Shown here: one piece after another, positions 33,501 to 48,093 of the stretch | Layout: the number at the start of each line of letters is the position of its first letter | Position numbering within the stretch: the first letter of the stretch is position 1 | NCBI GenBank assembly: GCA_945859605.1 | Contig: OX243822.1 | Coordinates: 14,694,219 to 14,758,218, forward strand | Length of the DNA stretch: 64,000 bases | Direction: 5' to 3' | Source of the DNA: Lumbricus rubellus | Lineage: Eukaryota; Annelida; Clitellata; Crassiclitellata; Lumbricidae | Notes under the pieces: model-generated | The model's input: only the letters and a program-made list of their open reading frames with translations | What the model was told of the DNA's origin: nothing | The model's database searches: none | Translations under genes and position numbers: made by a program

Positions 33501-36500
33501 GTCAGTTAATCAATCAGTCAGTAAGTCAATCAGTTAATCTATCAATCATATTATTGTAGCCAACAATTGGCACAAGAAAAAGTTAAGTTAGATAATAATA
33601 ATAAAAATAATAATTCTCAACACAACATATGACCAGATTCCAAACACACACCTACACACACACACACACACCCACACACACCCACACACACCCACCCACA
33701 CGCACACACACAGCAGGTGTGTCAATATATACTGACCTCACGGTTCCCGAGATGAGCGTGCAGTCCTGAGGCAGAACTGCGATGCGCGACCTCAGCAACC
33801 TCGCTGGCATATTGTTGATGCTGGCGCCATCGATGAATATCTCACCCTCGCTTATCTCAACCATTCCAAACAACGAGAGGATCAACGACGATTTGCCCGA
33901 ACCTGGACGACCGCAGATTCCAATCTGGAATGGCAGAGGTCAATCAATTCAAACGGTGATTATATTCATATGCCAGTATAAATTACGTTCACATTGTCCA
34001 AATTCACTTCTTGCTTCAGAAAGTGGCTCAAAACTCACAAATTTCTCTGCACGGCCTTCAAACACTTGGATATCTATCCATCTGCAGCTCCATGCTCAGA
34101 TTCACAGGGTGTAGCCGTGGACATATTACATATTTAATCAAGAAGTTAATAATAGGCTACCAATCAGATCTGTTACATTAAATACGCTACAGATGGTGAA
34201 AAGGTTTATGTGTTGGTCTAACAATGGACGCAGTGTGATAAAACTAGCGCTCGAGCAGTGCTTAAAGTGTAAAAAAGAAGTTCCTGGACGCCCCTCACCT
34301 TTTCAGGTGTGCTGGCCAAATAAGTGGTAGGGTGGCATAGAAATTTGAAAATAAGTGCCTGGACGCCGTCCTGCCATACCTTAAGCCCTGCGGTAGTGAT
34401 AAAAATTGTCTTAACATGTTGGCCGCGAGGGACGTGTTAACACGTCCCAAATTGAGTCATGTAACACAGCAAATCAGCGGCCAATGTGTTAAGCATGTAC
34501 AAAAGGGTGAGCTAGAGTGAAACTACATGAACAATTTCCTCCAATGACAGTGTTCAAACCTTTTCCCCCGGTCGGATGTGGACGTTGATGCTCCTGGCGA
34601 CTGGTTGAGTATTCCCGCTGTACATGATTGACACATTGTGGAAGACAATTTCTCCGGCTGACGGCCAATCCGGACCCACATCCGCCTCGCCAACTAAAAG
34701 CAAGGTAGCAGACGTGTTAATCGGGTACTCAAAATACTTCACGGATTATTCATACCCCCGACAGATATCTTAGAAGCCACAAGCAACTCTGCTGGCTTTT
34801 TCTAACGATTTTTCAAGACTTTTCGACCAGGCCTGAGTTGGGAGCGCTTCTGAGTAGGTTGATAGCCTTGAAAGGGCGTTATGTAAGTACTACAAATAAA
34901 TAAATAATTTACATAGGATTTTATATGTATTATGCATTTTTAAAGTTTCCAATGTTACAGGAAACTTGTCGCTACATAGATAGCAGTTGACATTTTTCCG
35001 CGTCAGCAAAAGTATCCCTCAGCAAAAGTATCCCTCAGCAAAAGTATCCCTCAGCAAAAGTATCCCTCAGCAAAAGTATCCCTCAGCAAAAGTATCCCTC
35101 AGCAAAAGTATCCCTCAGCAAAAGTATCCCTCAGCAAAAGTATCCCTCAGCAAAGTATCCCTCAGCAAAAGTATCCCTCAGCATCTCGACAATCAATGCA
35201 TTGAGGATTGAAGTTGACAAAATTAATATCAAAGCAGAAAAACAACCTTATCTCTTCCCATGTACTACAGGCCAGTTGTTCATACTCACCATTTTTGCCC
35301 TGGTTTTCAGTGTTCAGGTTGCTGTACTCGTAAGCCCTCTGAACAGCCATCACCTGCACCTCAACATCCGCTATGCTTCTAACCGCCCAGTTCATGTATC
35401 CAGATATCTAAGATGTCAAGAAGACAAGTGTTTTTGAAACAATCTTAGAACATGACAAATACTGCTCTACACCTACATTATTCATTGCAGCTAGTATGTA
35501 AGTAACAAGGCGCATTGCATGTAGCTTAGTAAATATTGTTCTACACCTACGTATGCATAAATCCAGCATGCAAGACAAGGAGGCAAGTGGCTTAGTAATA
35601 TTCTACACATGCACCCAGCAATGCAGCATTCAAACAAGGAGGCAAGTAGCCTGTTTAAATATTGTTCTACACCTCCTACATATGCATATATCCAGCATGC
35701 AAGATAAGAATGTAAGTGGCGTAGATTTCTCAAGGAGGCGCTATATAAATTGATTTATTGAATCATTCATGGAATTTTATAGCATCTCTTTAACGGTACT
35801 GTTCAGAGGTGCTCCCGATTCAAGCACGGCCAAAAAGAAAAGTTTTTAAGCACCAATAGCATTCACCAGAGAGTGTGAGCATGCAAAGTCGCATTGTGGG
35901 GCGCGGTGGTGTAGTGGTGGCGTCGTTGCCTTGGAGCCGGAAGGTTCGAGGTTCGAATCCACCTTGCCGCGTAAGGACCTTGGGCAAGTCCTTCACTCAC
36001 GATTGCTCAGCGCTTCGGCGTGAAACTCTGATGCAGTGTCCGCTCTACATTCGGGAGCGCCTTTGAGTAGAGAGCTTGAAGGGGCGCTATAACAAGTGCA
36101 CATACAAGTGCACATACTGAATATGAGATTGCATGAAGATCAGAGACAAAGAGCAGACATATAAACAATTAGATAACATGAATACCGATAAGATGCGATA
36201 CGCACCAGAAGAGCGTAGGTAATGCCAAGACCGACCATGCTCGAAGTGACATCACCGAATACAGAGACCGAGATGCACGCAATCGTAGACGACAAAACAA
36301 TCAGCGACGCAAGATAATCCTAGAAAAAAACACCCAGAAAATCACTTGTGACATCACATGTTTACTTGTAACCATAGATAATTTTCACTTACTTTATGTC
36401 GTATCGAATGCCCTCCCACTTGAGCTGCGCCTGTTCCCTAGATCACTCTGACACATTCTATAAGCACTTAAGAACTGTTCTGTTTGGCCGTGCTGGTGTC

Positions 36501-39500
36501 GGGAGTGCCTCTGAGTAGCTTCATTGAACAGGCGCTATATAAATACTTGAATGAATGAACGAATGTTAATGAATCTCAGCTATAGTAAACGCACTGACCG
36601 TATACTGCCTGTGGGAAGATGAGACGGTGAGGGAGAGGACTGGCCATCCTCCCCCCCTCATATATGCTGAGGCTGAGAAAACGAAGTCGCTAACACTTCG
36701 CATCATTTTCTCCAAATCTCTATGGTGCCACTTGAAAGCCAAGCGCAGGGCACCAGCTTATTCACGAGCTGCCTTTCAGACTAGCTTAATGGAGCACTTT
36801 TTCTTCTTTTTTTCATTAATTAATTCATTCGGAAACTTATATAGCGACCCTCCAAGGAAACTACTCAGAAGCGCTCCCGACTCCAGCACACACAAAAAGA
36901 ACGGTTTTAAGTTTAGGAGGAAGGATTCGGGCAGAGTCCCAGGGCGTAGGTGTAGCTCTAAAGGAAAGCTATTCCAGACCAGTGGGCCAACCACATTGCA
37001 TCCACTCATCAAAATTATCCGCATGTCTTACCAGTCGGATGCCCATCCATCGATTGGCCGTGTTGAGCCAGAGGTGTGTGCTGTTGTTGATGTTGATGTG
37101 CCGCTCCATCTCCTCCCAGTATCGACTCTCCTCTCGGAATGCTCGGATCGTCCGTAGTCCAGCCAGGGTCTCAATGCAGTGAGACAGCAGAGGCGCCTTT
37201 GTGATGCTGTCCAACTTATGCAGCTCCCTTTATAATACAAAACAGACAATGTAACCTTTGGCTTCATAATAATAATAATACTAGTCTGTGATAGTAATTC
37301 TAGCTTGTACTTTTGTAGTGATAGTCTGCAATAACAATTCTAGCATGTAGTTTTGTAGTGATAGTAATACTACCGGTAGTCTGTAATAGTAACTCTAGCT
37401 GTAGCTTCATAGTAATAGTACATAACAGTCTGTGATAGTAATTCTATTTTGTAATATTGTAGTATCTTAAACTGCATCTGTTTAGATCTGTTGGGTAGCT
37501 ACGTTGAGCGCCTTCGTGAGATTCTTGTCAATGCGCTATATAAATGTTCATATACAACAGTAATGACAGTCTGTAATGGTAATTCTAGCCTGTAAGACGC
37601 TCTGAAGTGCTTCTGAAACCAGAAGAAGATGACAAGAATGAGTGCCGCCGGAGCAAGGAAATACGGCGTGATGATCGCGTTGACGGTCAACGTGCCGAGG
37701 AAGAGAAGGACAGTCCGAACAAAGTGACCAATTGTCGTTGCCAACTTCTACAAGGTCAGCAAAAGTCAACGAAGGTCAGGAAAAGTCAACGAAGGTCAGC
37801 AAAAGTCAACGGTAACCCAAACACTGTGACACAAGTGTTTACAGAAATAGTTCAGAAGAAATCTAAATGAAAGCGGCAACTGTTCTAAGCAGTGACAGAC
37901 ATTTGCTCCAGTGCCTAGATCACTGTAACTGCATTTTTTCAACCAATGCTTCCCCCTTGTTTTTTTTCATACTTTGCAAAAGCACAGTCAAAGATATTAC
38001 CAGGGCTACTGAACAGAATTAAAGCCTCAACAGAATATTGAACAACAACTTATATTAATGTAACGAACTCTAACCTCGTTACGAGGGATGGGTTTTTGCT
38101 CTGTAGTGGATTAGGGCAGCTGGCGTTTAAGGCGGGCTGATAGTTTCATTCGCTAGAGGGCGTATGCAGTATAAAAGATTGAGCTCCGCTTGGAACATAC
38201 ACGGTCGTTAAACTTCCATTATTAGGAACAGAGGAGAAGAGATCTGAATTCGGACGGCGAGGGCAGAGTTGTCTTTGAAACGGAACGAGAAGGTCGTCAC
38301 GTGACTGTTGGAACCGGGAAGAAAGTCTTGTGCTACTTCGTAGTTAGGCTTCGATAATTTACGCTGAGTTACTAGCTTTATGGTCGAAACCACAGTGGAA
38401 GAAGAAAACACGAAAGACGGTTCTTGCAACGGTGGAAACAGCTGTGGCGGTAGAAGTCCTTTGGTCGAGTTTCGTTGGTCATGCTGTCTGGAGGAGTGAC
38501 GGGAAACGCCCCTCAGCAAACGGGTAGTAATTAGAATTTTTATTCATTTGTGAGAAAGGAGATATTTAATTGTAGGCCTCTGCTTAGATAAGGACTAAAA
38601 CATTGTCTGGGTTCTAGGGTGTTTCCAGCAGAAGCTATGGCTTTTGTGAATTTATATTAACTTCGCTACTTTATGTTGAATGAATGAAGGATATTTGCAA
38701 GTGTAGTCACGTGTACTTGAACTATTGTATATTCGCTTTGCTACTATAGGCTGAATGAAGGAATGATATTTGAGAGTTATGGTTACTTGTACTAGATAAT
38801 ATTAGTCTCGTGAATATTAGGCGAACGGGTAGAGAACCGTCTAGCACCTTAAGTGGACTATTAGTAACAATTGTTGTGACTTTACGAGCCCTTTCTTAGA
38901 TAGTTATGACTTTGATATATTAATCTAGAGTAGGTTGTCTCTTCTATTTAGTTTAGTGGTTCACGTTATATTGTTCTTCTGTGCTAATTAGGCGTAGCCA
39001 TTGCATTACCACGTCTGTTCCTTTGATTACATTATCATAAAGCAATGGCTTCTTCTTCTCTAACCTTAATGATTAATGAGGGGAATTCGAACTCGGAAGA
39101 AGAGGAAGAAGGAAGGAATATTTCCCCTGAAGTGGTCCTCGAACCCCTTGCCCAAATGGTTGCCCGACTAAATAAAATGAAGGACGCCCTGAAGGTTGCG
39201 AGAGCTCAGGAAGAAAGGTGGAATTTGGGAGAACAGGTGGCAAGTTTGGGAGAAACAAACATTAGGACGCTCACAATAGGTGCACAAACGGACCCAGATA
39301 TTCCGGACTACGGTCCGGAGGTTGTCAACCGACCAGTGACCGCACCTAGGCCCTCGGACACCTTGTTAAACTATGACCAATTTCCCCTTAGAAGGGAAAT
39401 GAACCCGAACACGGGAGCGAGACCAAGGGAATTTGGTCTGACCGGTTCATTTGCCCCAGGTCCAACGCACCTATTAAAAAGTATGGCCACCTCTCCACGG

Positions 39501-42500
39501 CAACGATCGGGAGTAGCGCCCCGATCGAGAGAAAGGTGGGCCTACGAGCGTTACATTAAAATTAATTTGAAAATGTATTTCAAAGGTCACACGACAAGGT
39601 CAGAGTTCACCAGACAAGAATATTCCTCTGCATAAGCAATAATTACAAACATCTTTCAAAACATCATTCGTTAAAGTACCGTGTTGAGGAGCTTAGCAAC
39701 GATTTGAAACATATATGTATCCAGAAAAATAAGTTTAGAGCACTTAGAAGATCACATAATCCATAACTGTGAAGAAAATTAAATATTCATTAAAATAAAC
39801 AAATATTTAAAGATCATATTTCTGCTGCTTTTATGTAGCACTATAAATTATGTGTGATACTCACATCATCGATGATTGTAACGTCTCCAGAAAATCTGCT
39901 CATGATTCGACCAATCGGATTCGTGTCGAAAAATCTGCACAAAACAAAGAAGCGCAAATGCCAAAAGACAAAGAAATGTAAAATACTAAAAAATAAAAAA
40001 AGTAAAATGCTAAAAAACAAAGAAATGTAAAATGCTAAAATACAAAGAAATGTAAAATGCTAACAAACAAAGAAATGTAAAATGCTAAGAAACAAAGAAA
40101 TGTAAAATGCCAAAAAAAAAAGAAATGTAAAATGCTAAAAAAACAAAGAAATGCAAAAAGCTAAAAAAAACAAAGAAGCGCAAATGCTAAAAAAACAAAG
40201 AAATGTAAAATGCCAAAAAAAGAAATGTAAAAAGCTAAAAAAAACAAATAAATGTAAAATGCCTAAAAACAAAAGAAATGTAAAATGCCAAAAAAACAAA
40301 GAAATGTAAAATGCTAAAAAAAACAAAGAAATGTAAAATGCCAAAAAACTGTAAAATGCCAAAAAAACAAAGAAATGTAAAATGCCATTTGAAAAACAAA
40401 GAAATGCAAAATGCTAAAAAAACAAAGAAATGTAAAATGCCAAAAAACAAAGAAATGTAAAACGCCAGGCAGCAATAGAATAAAATAACAAAACGTTTCT
40501 TGAAAAATTTGCAGACAGCACCCTTGCACTCTGAACAGACGATACATTCGTTTAATGAGAAAAACAGGTTGATGAGAACACAACTCATGGATAGGTTCTA
40601 CAGGCATTTGTTGACAAGGCAATAATAGAGAAAAACTCTTGGGATGCAGTTTTTTAATCATCTTTCGGCGGCAATGCAGAGCGTCATGTGGCCGTGGGCA
40701 GAGGCTATATCAACGCCTAATGACCAGTGTAATGTACAGTGTGGGGCGCGGTGGTGTAGTGGTGGCGTCGTCGCCTTGGAGCCGGAGGGTTCGAGGTTCG
40801 AATCCACCTCGCCGCGTAAGGACCTTGGGCAAGTCCTTCACTCACAATTGCTCAGCGCTTCGGCAGCGTGAAACTCCGATGCAGTGTCCGCTCTGCATTC
40901 GGGAGCGCCTCTGAGTAGCGAGAGCTTGAAGGGGCACTATAACAAGTGCACATACAAACATACGTGTGCAGGCTATTTTTGTGGACAATAAGACTGATAT
41001 GATCTGATCTTAATACTTCATCGGAGCCAAGATGAGGTTGCGCAGCATCCGGAAGTAGAACAGCTTGGCCGCACGCAGTCCCAACAGTTCGGTGACGAAG
41101 GCGATGATGAAGCACAACGCGAGAGAAGCGAAAGTGAGAAGAGCGTAGATACGAACGTAGTACACGTCCACATCGCTCGGTAACGGACTCTACAAATGCA
41201 ATGCACCTTTATTTATTAACAATAACAATTTTTATGCACCTAAGGTGAGCCAACATAGGCGTACGAGGTGGGGGTCCACAGGGGGCAAATGCCCCCACAA
41301 ATTTGGGGGAAGTCTGGTTTTCCGGGCAAGCAGACTTGGAAAAATAGTAAACAAAACCCCCCAAATACTATTTTACATGAGATTTCAACTCGATGACTAA
41401 AAGAAGGTCAAATTTTTTGTCTCGGGAAATTCGGGCAAAAGTTAAATCTTGGACCCCCCCCCCCCCCCAATGCTGAAATCTCCCGTACGCCTATGTCAGC
41501 CAATCAATCGATCAATCAATGAATACTTGATATAGCACCACTTCGAGATGCATATTCAAAAGTACTCGAGTTTTGCCTTCATTGGTTCTGTACTTTGAAA
41601 TCGACTCTCTCCATTGACACGTTCTTCGTTATTAACTGGTACCCGATTCACATCTTTATGCTGTCTCAAAACTACTTTCTGTTCATTACTGGGTCTTTCG
41701 CACTTGGAGCGCCTCTGATTGGCGTGCACTGTGAGAGGCGCTTAATAAATTTATAGATTCAATACAATAAAATAGTACTCCCGACCGAGAGTTGCAGCTG
41801 AAAAGAACAGTTTTTTATGGTATTCAGTACACCTGAGGATAAGCATGCACATTTATTGGGCAAACTACTTGTTCATGGTCATTACACGAAGGCCATTCAC
41901 TCACTCACTCCACAGGTGTGAACACACAGTCATTGTATCACAAGAGACCAAGTGTGCTGCCAAACGTAACACTATAAACCGGTGCTACATTGCTGTGTTT
42001 ATGCAGCACTCCCTACTTGATATCTGCTCTCACCTGCTCTTCGAAGAGAGAGGGGATCAACAAACACCTGTTAGCCTTGTTCCACAACAGACTAAGGACG
42101 TAAAAAGGTTCAGTACCAATCAGAATGACTTTTATTCACACTTCAGCTATTCGTAAATCAGGTCTTATCTATCCACGGCTGGCCCGACAGACAGACAGTC
42201 AGACAGACAGATAGATAGATACACAGACAGACAATCAGACAGACAGTCAGACAGACAGACAGAACAGACAGACAGACAGACAGACAGATAGATACACAGA
42301 CAGACAGACAGAACAGACAGACAGACAGATAGATAGACAGATAGATACACAGACAGACAGACAGACAGATAAATAGACAGACAGACAGATGGATACACAG
42401 ACAGACACACAGACAGACAGACAGACAGACGTGAACATTTTAAGCCCTTCACAGACCCAGTTTTTCGATGCTTTGTCCATTTGACCCAATATGAGTACCA

Positions 42501-45500
42501 TCACTCAAAAACATTATATCGTAGCAACGCTGAAGATAGTTAAACGTTACACATGGTTTGCATGTATGTATAAATGTATAAAATAATGGGCACACACTGA
42601 ATAGAGCTTTATGGTCGTCCTGTGGCACTTCGTCTAGTACCCAGGGATCACTCCACCATGTTCAATTCAAGCCCTAACTCTGTTCCTATATGGCCGGGGT
42701 CGAGTGTGGAGTGCTTCTGTGTAGATAGTCTTGACGGGGTGCCTATATAAATGCTCCTAATAAATATTTAAATAAAAAATGGCACTTTGTAAGTGACTCA
42801 CTGACAGAATGATGTAAACAAATGTGCTTCAATACAGTTAGCAAATGAATAGAGTCAAAGCCATAATCCAATCGGACAACTGTGGAGAGAATCAACAAAC
42901 AAATTCTTAAAAAAAACAGTACAGGTAATACTAGTCTGTAATATCGCAGTAATAGTACAACTGTAGTACTATAGTAGTAATTCTAGCCTGTAAGAAGCTT
43001 AAAAATTTACATCAGATACGAAATTATGAAAAGCATTTGAAAACAAATATCAATATCTATTATAATAAATATATATAATATATAATATATATATAATATA
43101 TTATATTATATTTATAATATATATAATATATATTATATATATATTATATAATAAATATATACATATTACATAATATATATTATGTATATAATTATATATA
43201 ATATATATATATAAATATATAATATATTAAAATATCAATAACTCGCTCGCTTACCGAGGTCGTGCTGTTCACGTTGTCGTAGGCAGCAGTCTGCGATGAC
43301 ATCGTCTGTCTTTCGGCGTCACACCAGTCGGCCAACCAGAAGTCGGCAGCAACTAAGGCAGACGCCCTGAGCAGATGGAATACGATAAGGAGCATGGCCA
43401 TTGGAAGGCAGCACGCACGCGCGTACACAAACATGGCTGACCACATGACGACGACGCGGTTCTTTTCGCCTTCGTATTTGGAGACGCCGTGCGCTGAATC
43501 GCCCATCATCAGGTGCTTCTTCTTCTTCTTCAGCATCAGCGAGTCTGCAAATGTAATGTAATGTAATGTAGGTAGTCGTTTCTATTGCGCAGATCACAGC
43601 CGGGGCCATTCAGTAGTGCTCCCAGTACGAGAACGACGAGAGAAAAAAAGGTCTTACGGGAGAGAGAGAGAGGGAGACAGACAAACAGACAGACAGACAG
43701 AAAAAGATCTTACGAAGAGAGAGAGAGAGAGAGACAGACAGACAAAGACAGAGAGACAGAGAGAGACAGAGAGAGATGCACATAGCAATCCAGAAAGAAT
43801 CAATCAATCAACCAAACAATCAATCCTTATTGACCACCACAATAACAATAGGCAAACCCAAAGGAGCATAATGGTTCCGGTAAAACCGGGTTTCCCTAAT
43901 ATTTACATAGATCTGTAATTAATCAATTATTACATATTGATGGTCACCATTTAATAATAAATATATCTTCATACTATCATATCTGTATGTGCACTTGTTA
44001 TAGCGCCCCTTCAAGCTCACTACTCAGAGGCGCTCCCGACTGCAGCGCGGACACTGCATCGGAGTTTCACACCGAAGCGCTAAGCAATTGCGAGTGAAGG
44101 ACTTGCCCAAGGTCCCTATGCGGCGACTTGAAGTGGATTCGAACCGTGCAACCCTTCGGCTGCAAGGCGACGAACATACCCACTACACCACCGGGCCCCA
44201 CAATCACATATTATTATTATAACATATATGCTAACCGACACTCACTCATCTCGTGTTTAGGTGGGGTGCAGTTGACCCCTGGGTCAAAGTCCTCATCCTC
44301 ATCAGGTGCTGGTTCTGTGGGTACGTCCTCCCCACCAGGATGTTCCTCCTCGATTGTTATGTGGGTCGTCTGACCGGAAATGAAGACTCGCTTCGGACTG
44401 TCACCCTTCTTCTCCTCGTCAAGGATCGACTGCGAAAATTAATTAACAAGATATCAAAACAATTGCAATCATTAACGAGGAATTTGTGCTCAATAATCAT
44501 AATCAATTATGTAATTATAGTAACCGCAATCATTTATGTGACTGTAATAATTAATCATAACCATGTTATTTAATTGTAATAATCATAGTTAATCACTTAT
44601 GAAATTGTAATAATCATAATCACTTATGTAATTGTAATAATCATAATCACTTATGTAATTGTAATAATCATAATCGCTTATGTAATTGTAACAATAAAAA
44701 TCATTTACTTAATAAACAACATCAGATACATGAAGCACGATAAACAAGAGAAGCGGTAGTCATTGTTCTAAATGATGATAAAAGTGTCATTAATAGATCT
44801 TCTCTGGATCTGGCTCAGCTAAAGTGCCACCGAGTTGAAGCGCTGAACAGTAATAGAGAGGCGTTGCAGCAAAAAGCAGGTCTCTCTCAGATCACCGGTT
44901 CTTATTACTTATTATTATTACTTAATTGTAATAATCATAATCAATTATGTAACTATAATAACCGCAATCATTTATTTATGTGACTGTAATAATCATAACC
45001 ATTTTATGTAATTGTAATCATAATCATTTATGTAAAATTTGTAACAATAATAATCATTTACTTAATTGTAATAAACGTAATCATTTATGTAAATTTTGTA
45101 ATAATCATAATCAGTCATCAGCCGCAGAATAATTCCTTCACCTCCTTTTCATTGTAGTCACTGAACAATGAACATTGCCAGTACTATTGTTACCTGTGTC
45201 ACTTCGCGCCTGAACTCCAGCGTCCGTATCTTCCTCAGCAGTACGAGTCGTTCCGTGTTCGTCGTATCCTCACGCTCAGCTCTCGACTGATTCTCACGCC
45301 TATCACATGCATAGATACCTATGATTTATTTATTATTTATTTGTTATTTATTTGTTATTTATTTATTATTTATTAATTATTTATTATTTATTTATTATTT
45401 ATTTATTAATTTGTTATTTAGTTATTATTTATTTATTATTTATTTTTTATTTATTCATTTATTTTATTTATTATTTACTTATTATTTATTTATTAATCGG

Positions 45501-48052
45501 TAGTCAGATATCAGATAAACAATACAAACAAATCACTGAAATCAGAGAAAATCCATCACGTCCCACTGTGGAGTTTACAATGCTAACCGCCGAATGGAAG
45601 GTTGAGTGGACCAGACCTTTTGGGGTGGTAGAGGGAAGTGAAACCACATCCGTGCGCTCGTTGTCCCAGAGTTTTCACCATTGCCCCAACCCCTTCCCAC
45701 ATTCTAAGTATGTATGTATGTGCACTTGTCCTAGCGCCCCTTCAAGATTTTTGTTCAGAAGCGCTCCCGACCACAGCGCGGACACTGAATCAGAGTTTCA
45801 CACTGTAACGGTGTGTAATTGCAAGTGAAGGACTTGTCCAAGGTCATTACGAGGTGGCTTGAGGTGGATTCGAACCTGCAACGCTCCAGCTGCAAGGCAA
45901 CGAACATACCCACTACACCGCTGTGCCCCACATTTTAATCATTTAACTGATTAAACTGCTGATTAGTCAACCGATTTGATTACAATCAACCAATCAAATG
46001 ATCAATCAACCAATCATCAGCCAATCAAATGATCAATCAACCAATCATCAGCCAATCAAATGATCAATCAACCAATCATCAGCCAATTAAGTGATCTTCC
46101 TACCTCGCTTGTCTTACTGCATCCTGCCAGACTGCGAATAACTCTGGATTGCCTTCCTTCACGTCTTGAAGTCGACCGTGATACGTGAGGCAGCCATTCT
46201 CCATTCGATATATCTACACGAGAAATGTACCATGCAACATTAAGGAATTGCACTAATAATATCGTTGCTTCTATCTCAGACACTCACGTCACCATCATCA
46301 TTGTCGTCATCATCATCGTCATCATCACCATAACCATCATCATCAGCAGCAGCACCAATAGCATCCAATCAATCGATAAGTCAATCAGTCAGAATTTATG
46401 TAGCTCCATTTCAAGGCTCCTACTCATCAACACAGTGTAACCTTGAAGGGGCGCTATGTAAATCTTCATAATGAATAAATTCCTAGTCTACCGAAGCCAA
46501 GCAGGAAACATTTTCAGAGGACATGATTGCATTAAGAAACAAAATAATAAAATTTGCTTCAATTTGCACAGTTGAACCCACAACTTCCACGACAGAAAGA
46601 ATACAACTGAGCAGTTCTGTCATTACATTCAATAACTGTGGGACGCGGTAGTGTAGTGGTGGCGTCATTGCCTTGGAGGCGGAGGGTTCCAAGTTCGAAT
46701 CCACCTCAAGCCGCCGCATAGGGACCTTGATCAAGTCCTTCACTCGCAATTGCTCGTGCGCTTCGGCATGAAACTCCGATGCCATGTCCGTGCTTGTAGT
46801 CGGGAGCGCCTTTGAGTAGAGCTTGAAGAGGCGCTATAAAAATGGAGAAATAAACAAATAACACGAGAAGCATATAATATTATACTGAATACGTACGGCG
46901 TGAGCAAACGGTAGAAAGTGGAGCTCGTGTGTGATGAGAATGACCGTTCTCTTCCGCTTCACGAGACAGAAATGAAGAATTCCATCCTCAAAGATGTGCG
47001 ATCCGATCGGAAGATCGAGAGCGGTAAACGGATCGTCCTGTTAAAACAGAGCACGAATGCATTCGCTCGTAAAAAAGACAAAAATCGACGAAAGAATTCC
47101 GCGGTAGTGGTAGTCAGCTTAACCCCTTTAGCAACATGCACGTACTAAAGCATATGGGCAACCAAGGCAGCTTGTTGTTAAAGAGTTAAAATAGTGGCAA
47201 CAATGATCATCACCATCGGCATCGCCTTCAACTGCGCCTGTCTATTTTAGGGAGCTCTTACTTTAATTTTGACTTGCTCTGTGCTTGGCCACTAGAGATG
47301 AATTTGTGATTCTACAGCCATCAGACAGAATAGGGCTTTTTAAAATTGTAGACCCCCTGTTTGGAATAGCCTCTTCTGTGGCCTGCGTTCTCTTCTGCGG
47401 CAAGTTTGTCTAATTCTTTTTGTAAGCTCTACTCAAACTTTTACTTTTTGGCCCTGTCTGGGTCGGGAGCGATTCTGAATAGGTATATTTTTGAGGGGCA
47501 CTATATGAACTCAACAGACAGACATGACAGACAGACAGACAAGACAGACAGACAGACAGAGACAGACAGATTAATTTGAAGGAGATTCGCACTAACTTAC
47601 AAGGACAACGAGATCGGCCTTGGAGTAGATGGCTCGTGCGATGCTGATCCGAAGTCGCTGCCCGATGCTCAGACTGATGCCCTGAAGAAAAGGAAGCACA
47701 ACAATGACAACAGGTGACCAGTTGAACAACAACTAACTAGATAAAACACACAGCATACTAATGAATCTGTACACATACAAGTTGTCATTTATTATTTACT
47801 GAAAATTTTACATAGCGCTCCTTCAAGGTTACTACTCAGGAGCGCTTCCAGTCCAACCCCGGTCGAATAAGACAGTCTTGAGAAGAGAAAGATATAATTA
47901 TTTGTCCATAATAGTCTGGAAAGTGGAGATAATAAAGTTCTATGCTTCATTGTGGGTTTCTTAAAACATCCTTCACGCGCGCACGCATACACACACACAA
48001 ACACATGCATGAACATAATTATGCACGCGCACACACTTTAAAAGTGGCTGTA

Positions 48053-48093
<41 letters not shown>

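Noticed and set aside
35004..35178. Possible CRISPR-like array (regular 16-bp repeats)
   Set aside because: Units are directly adjacent without spacers, in an intron of an animal gene; it is a minisatellite.
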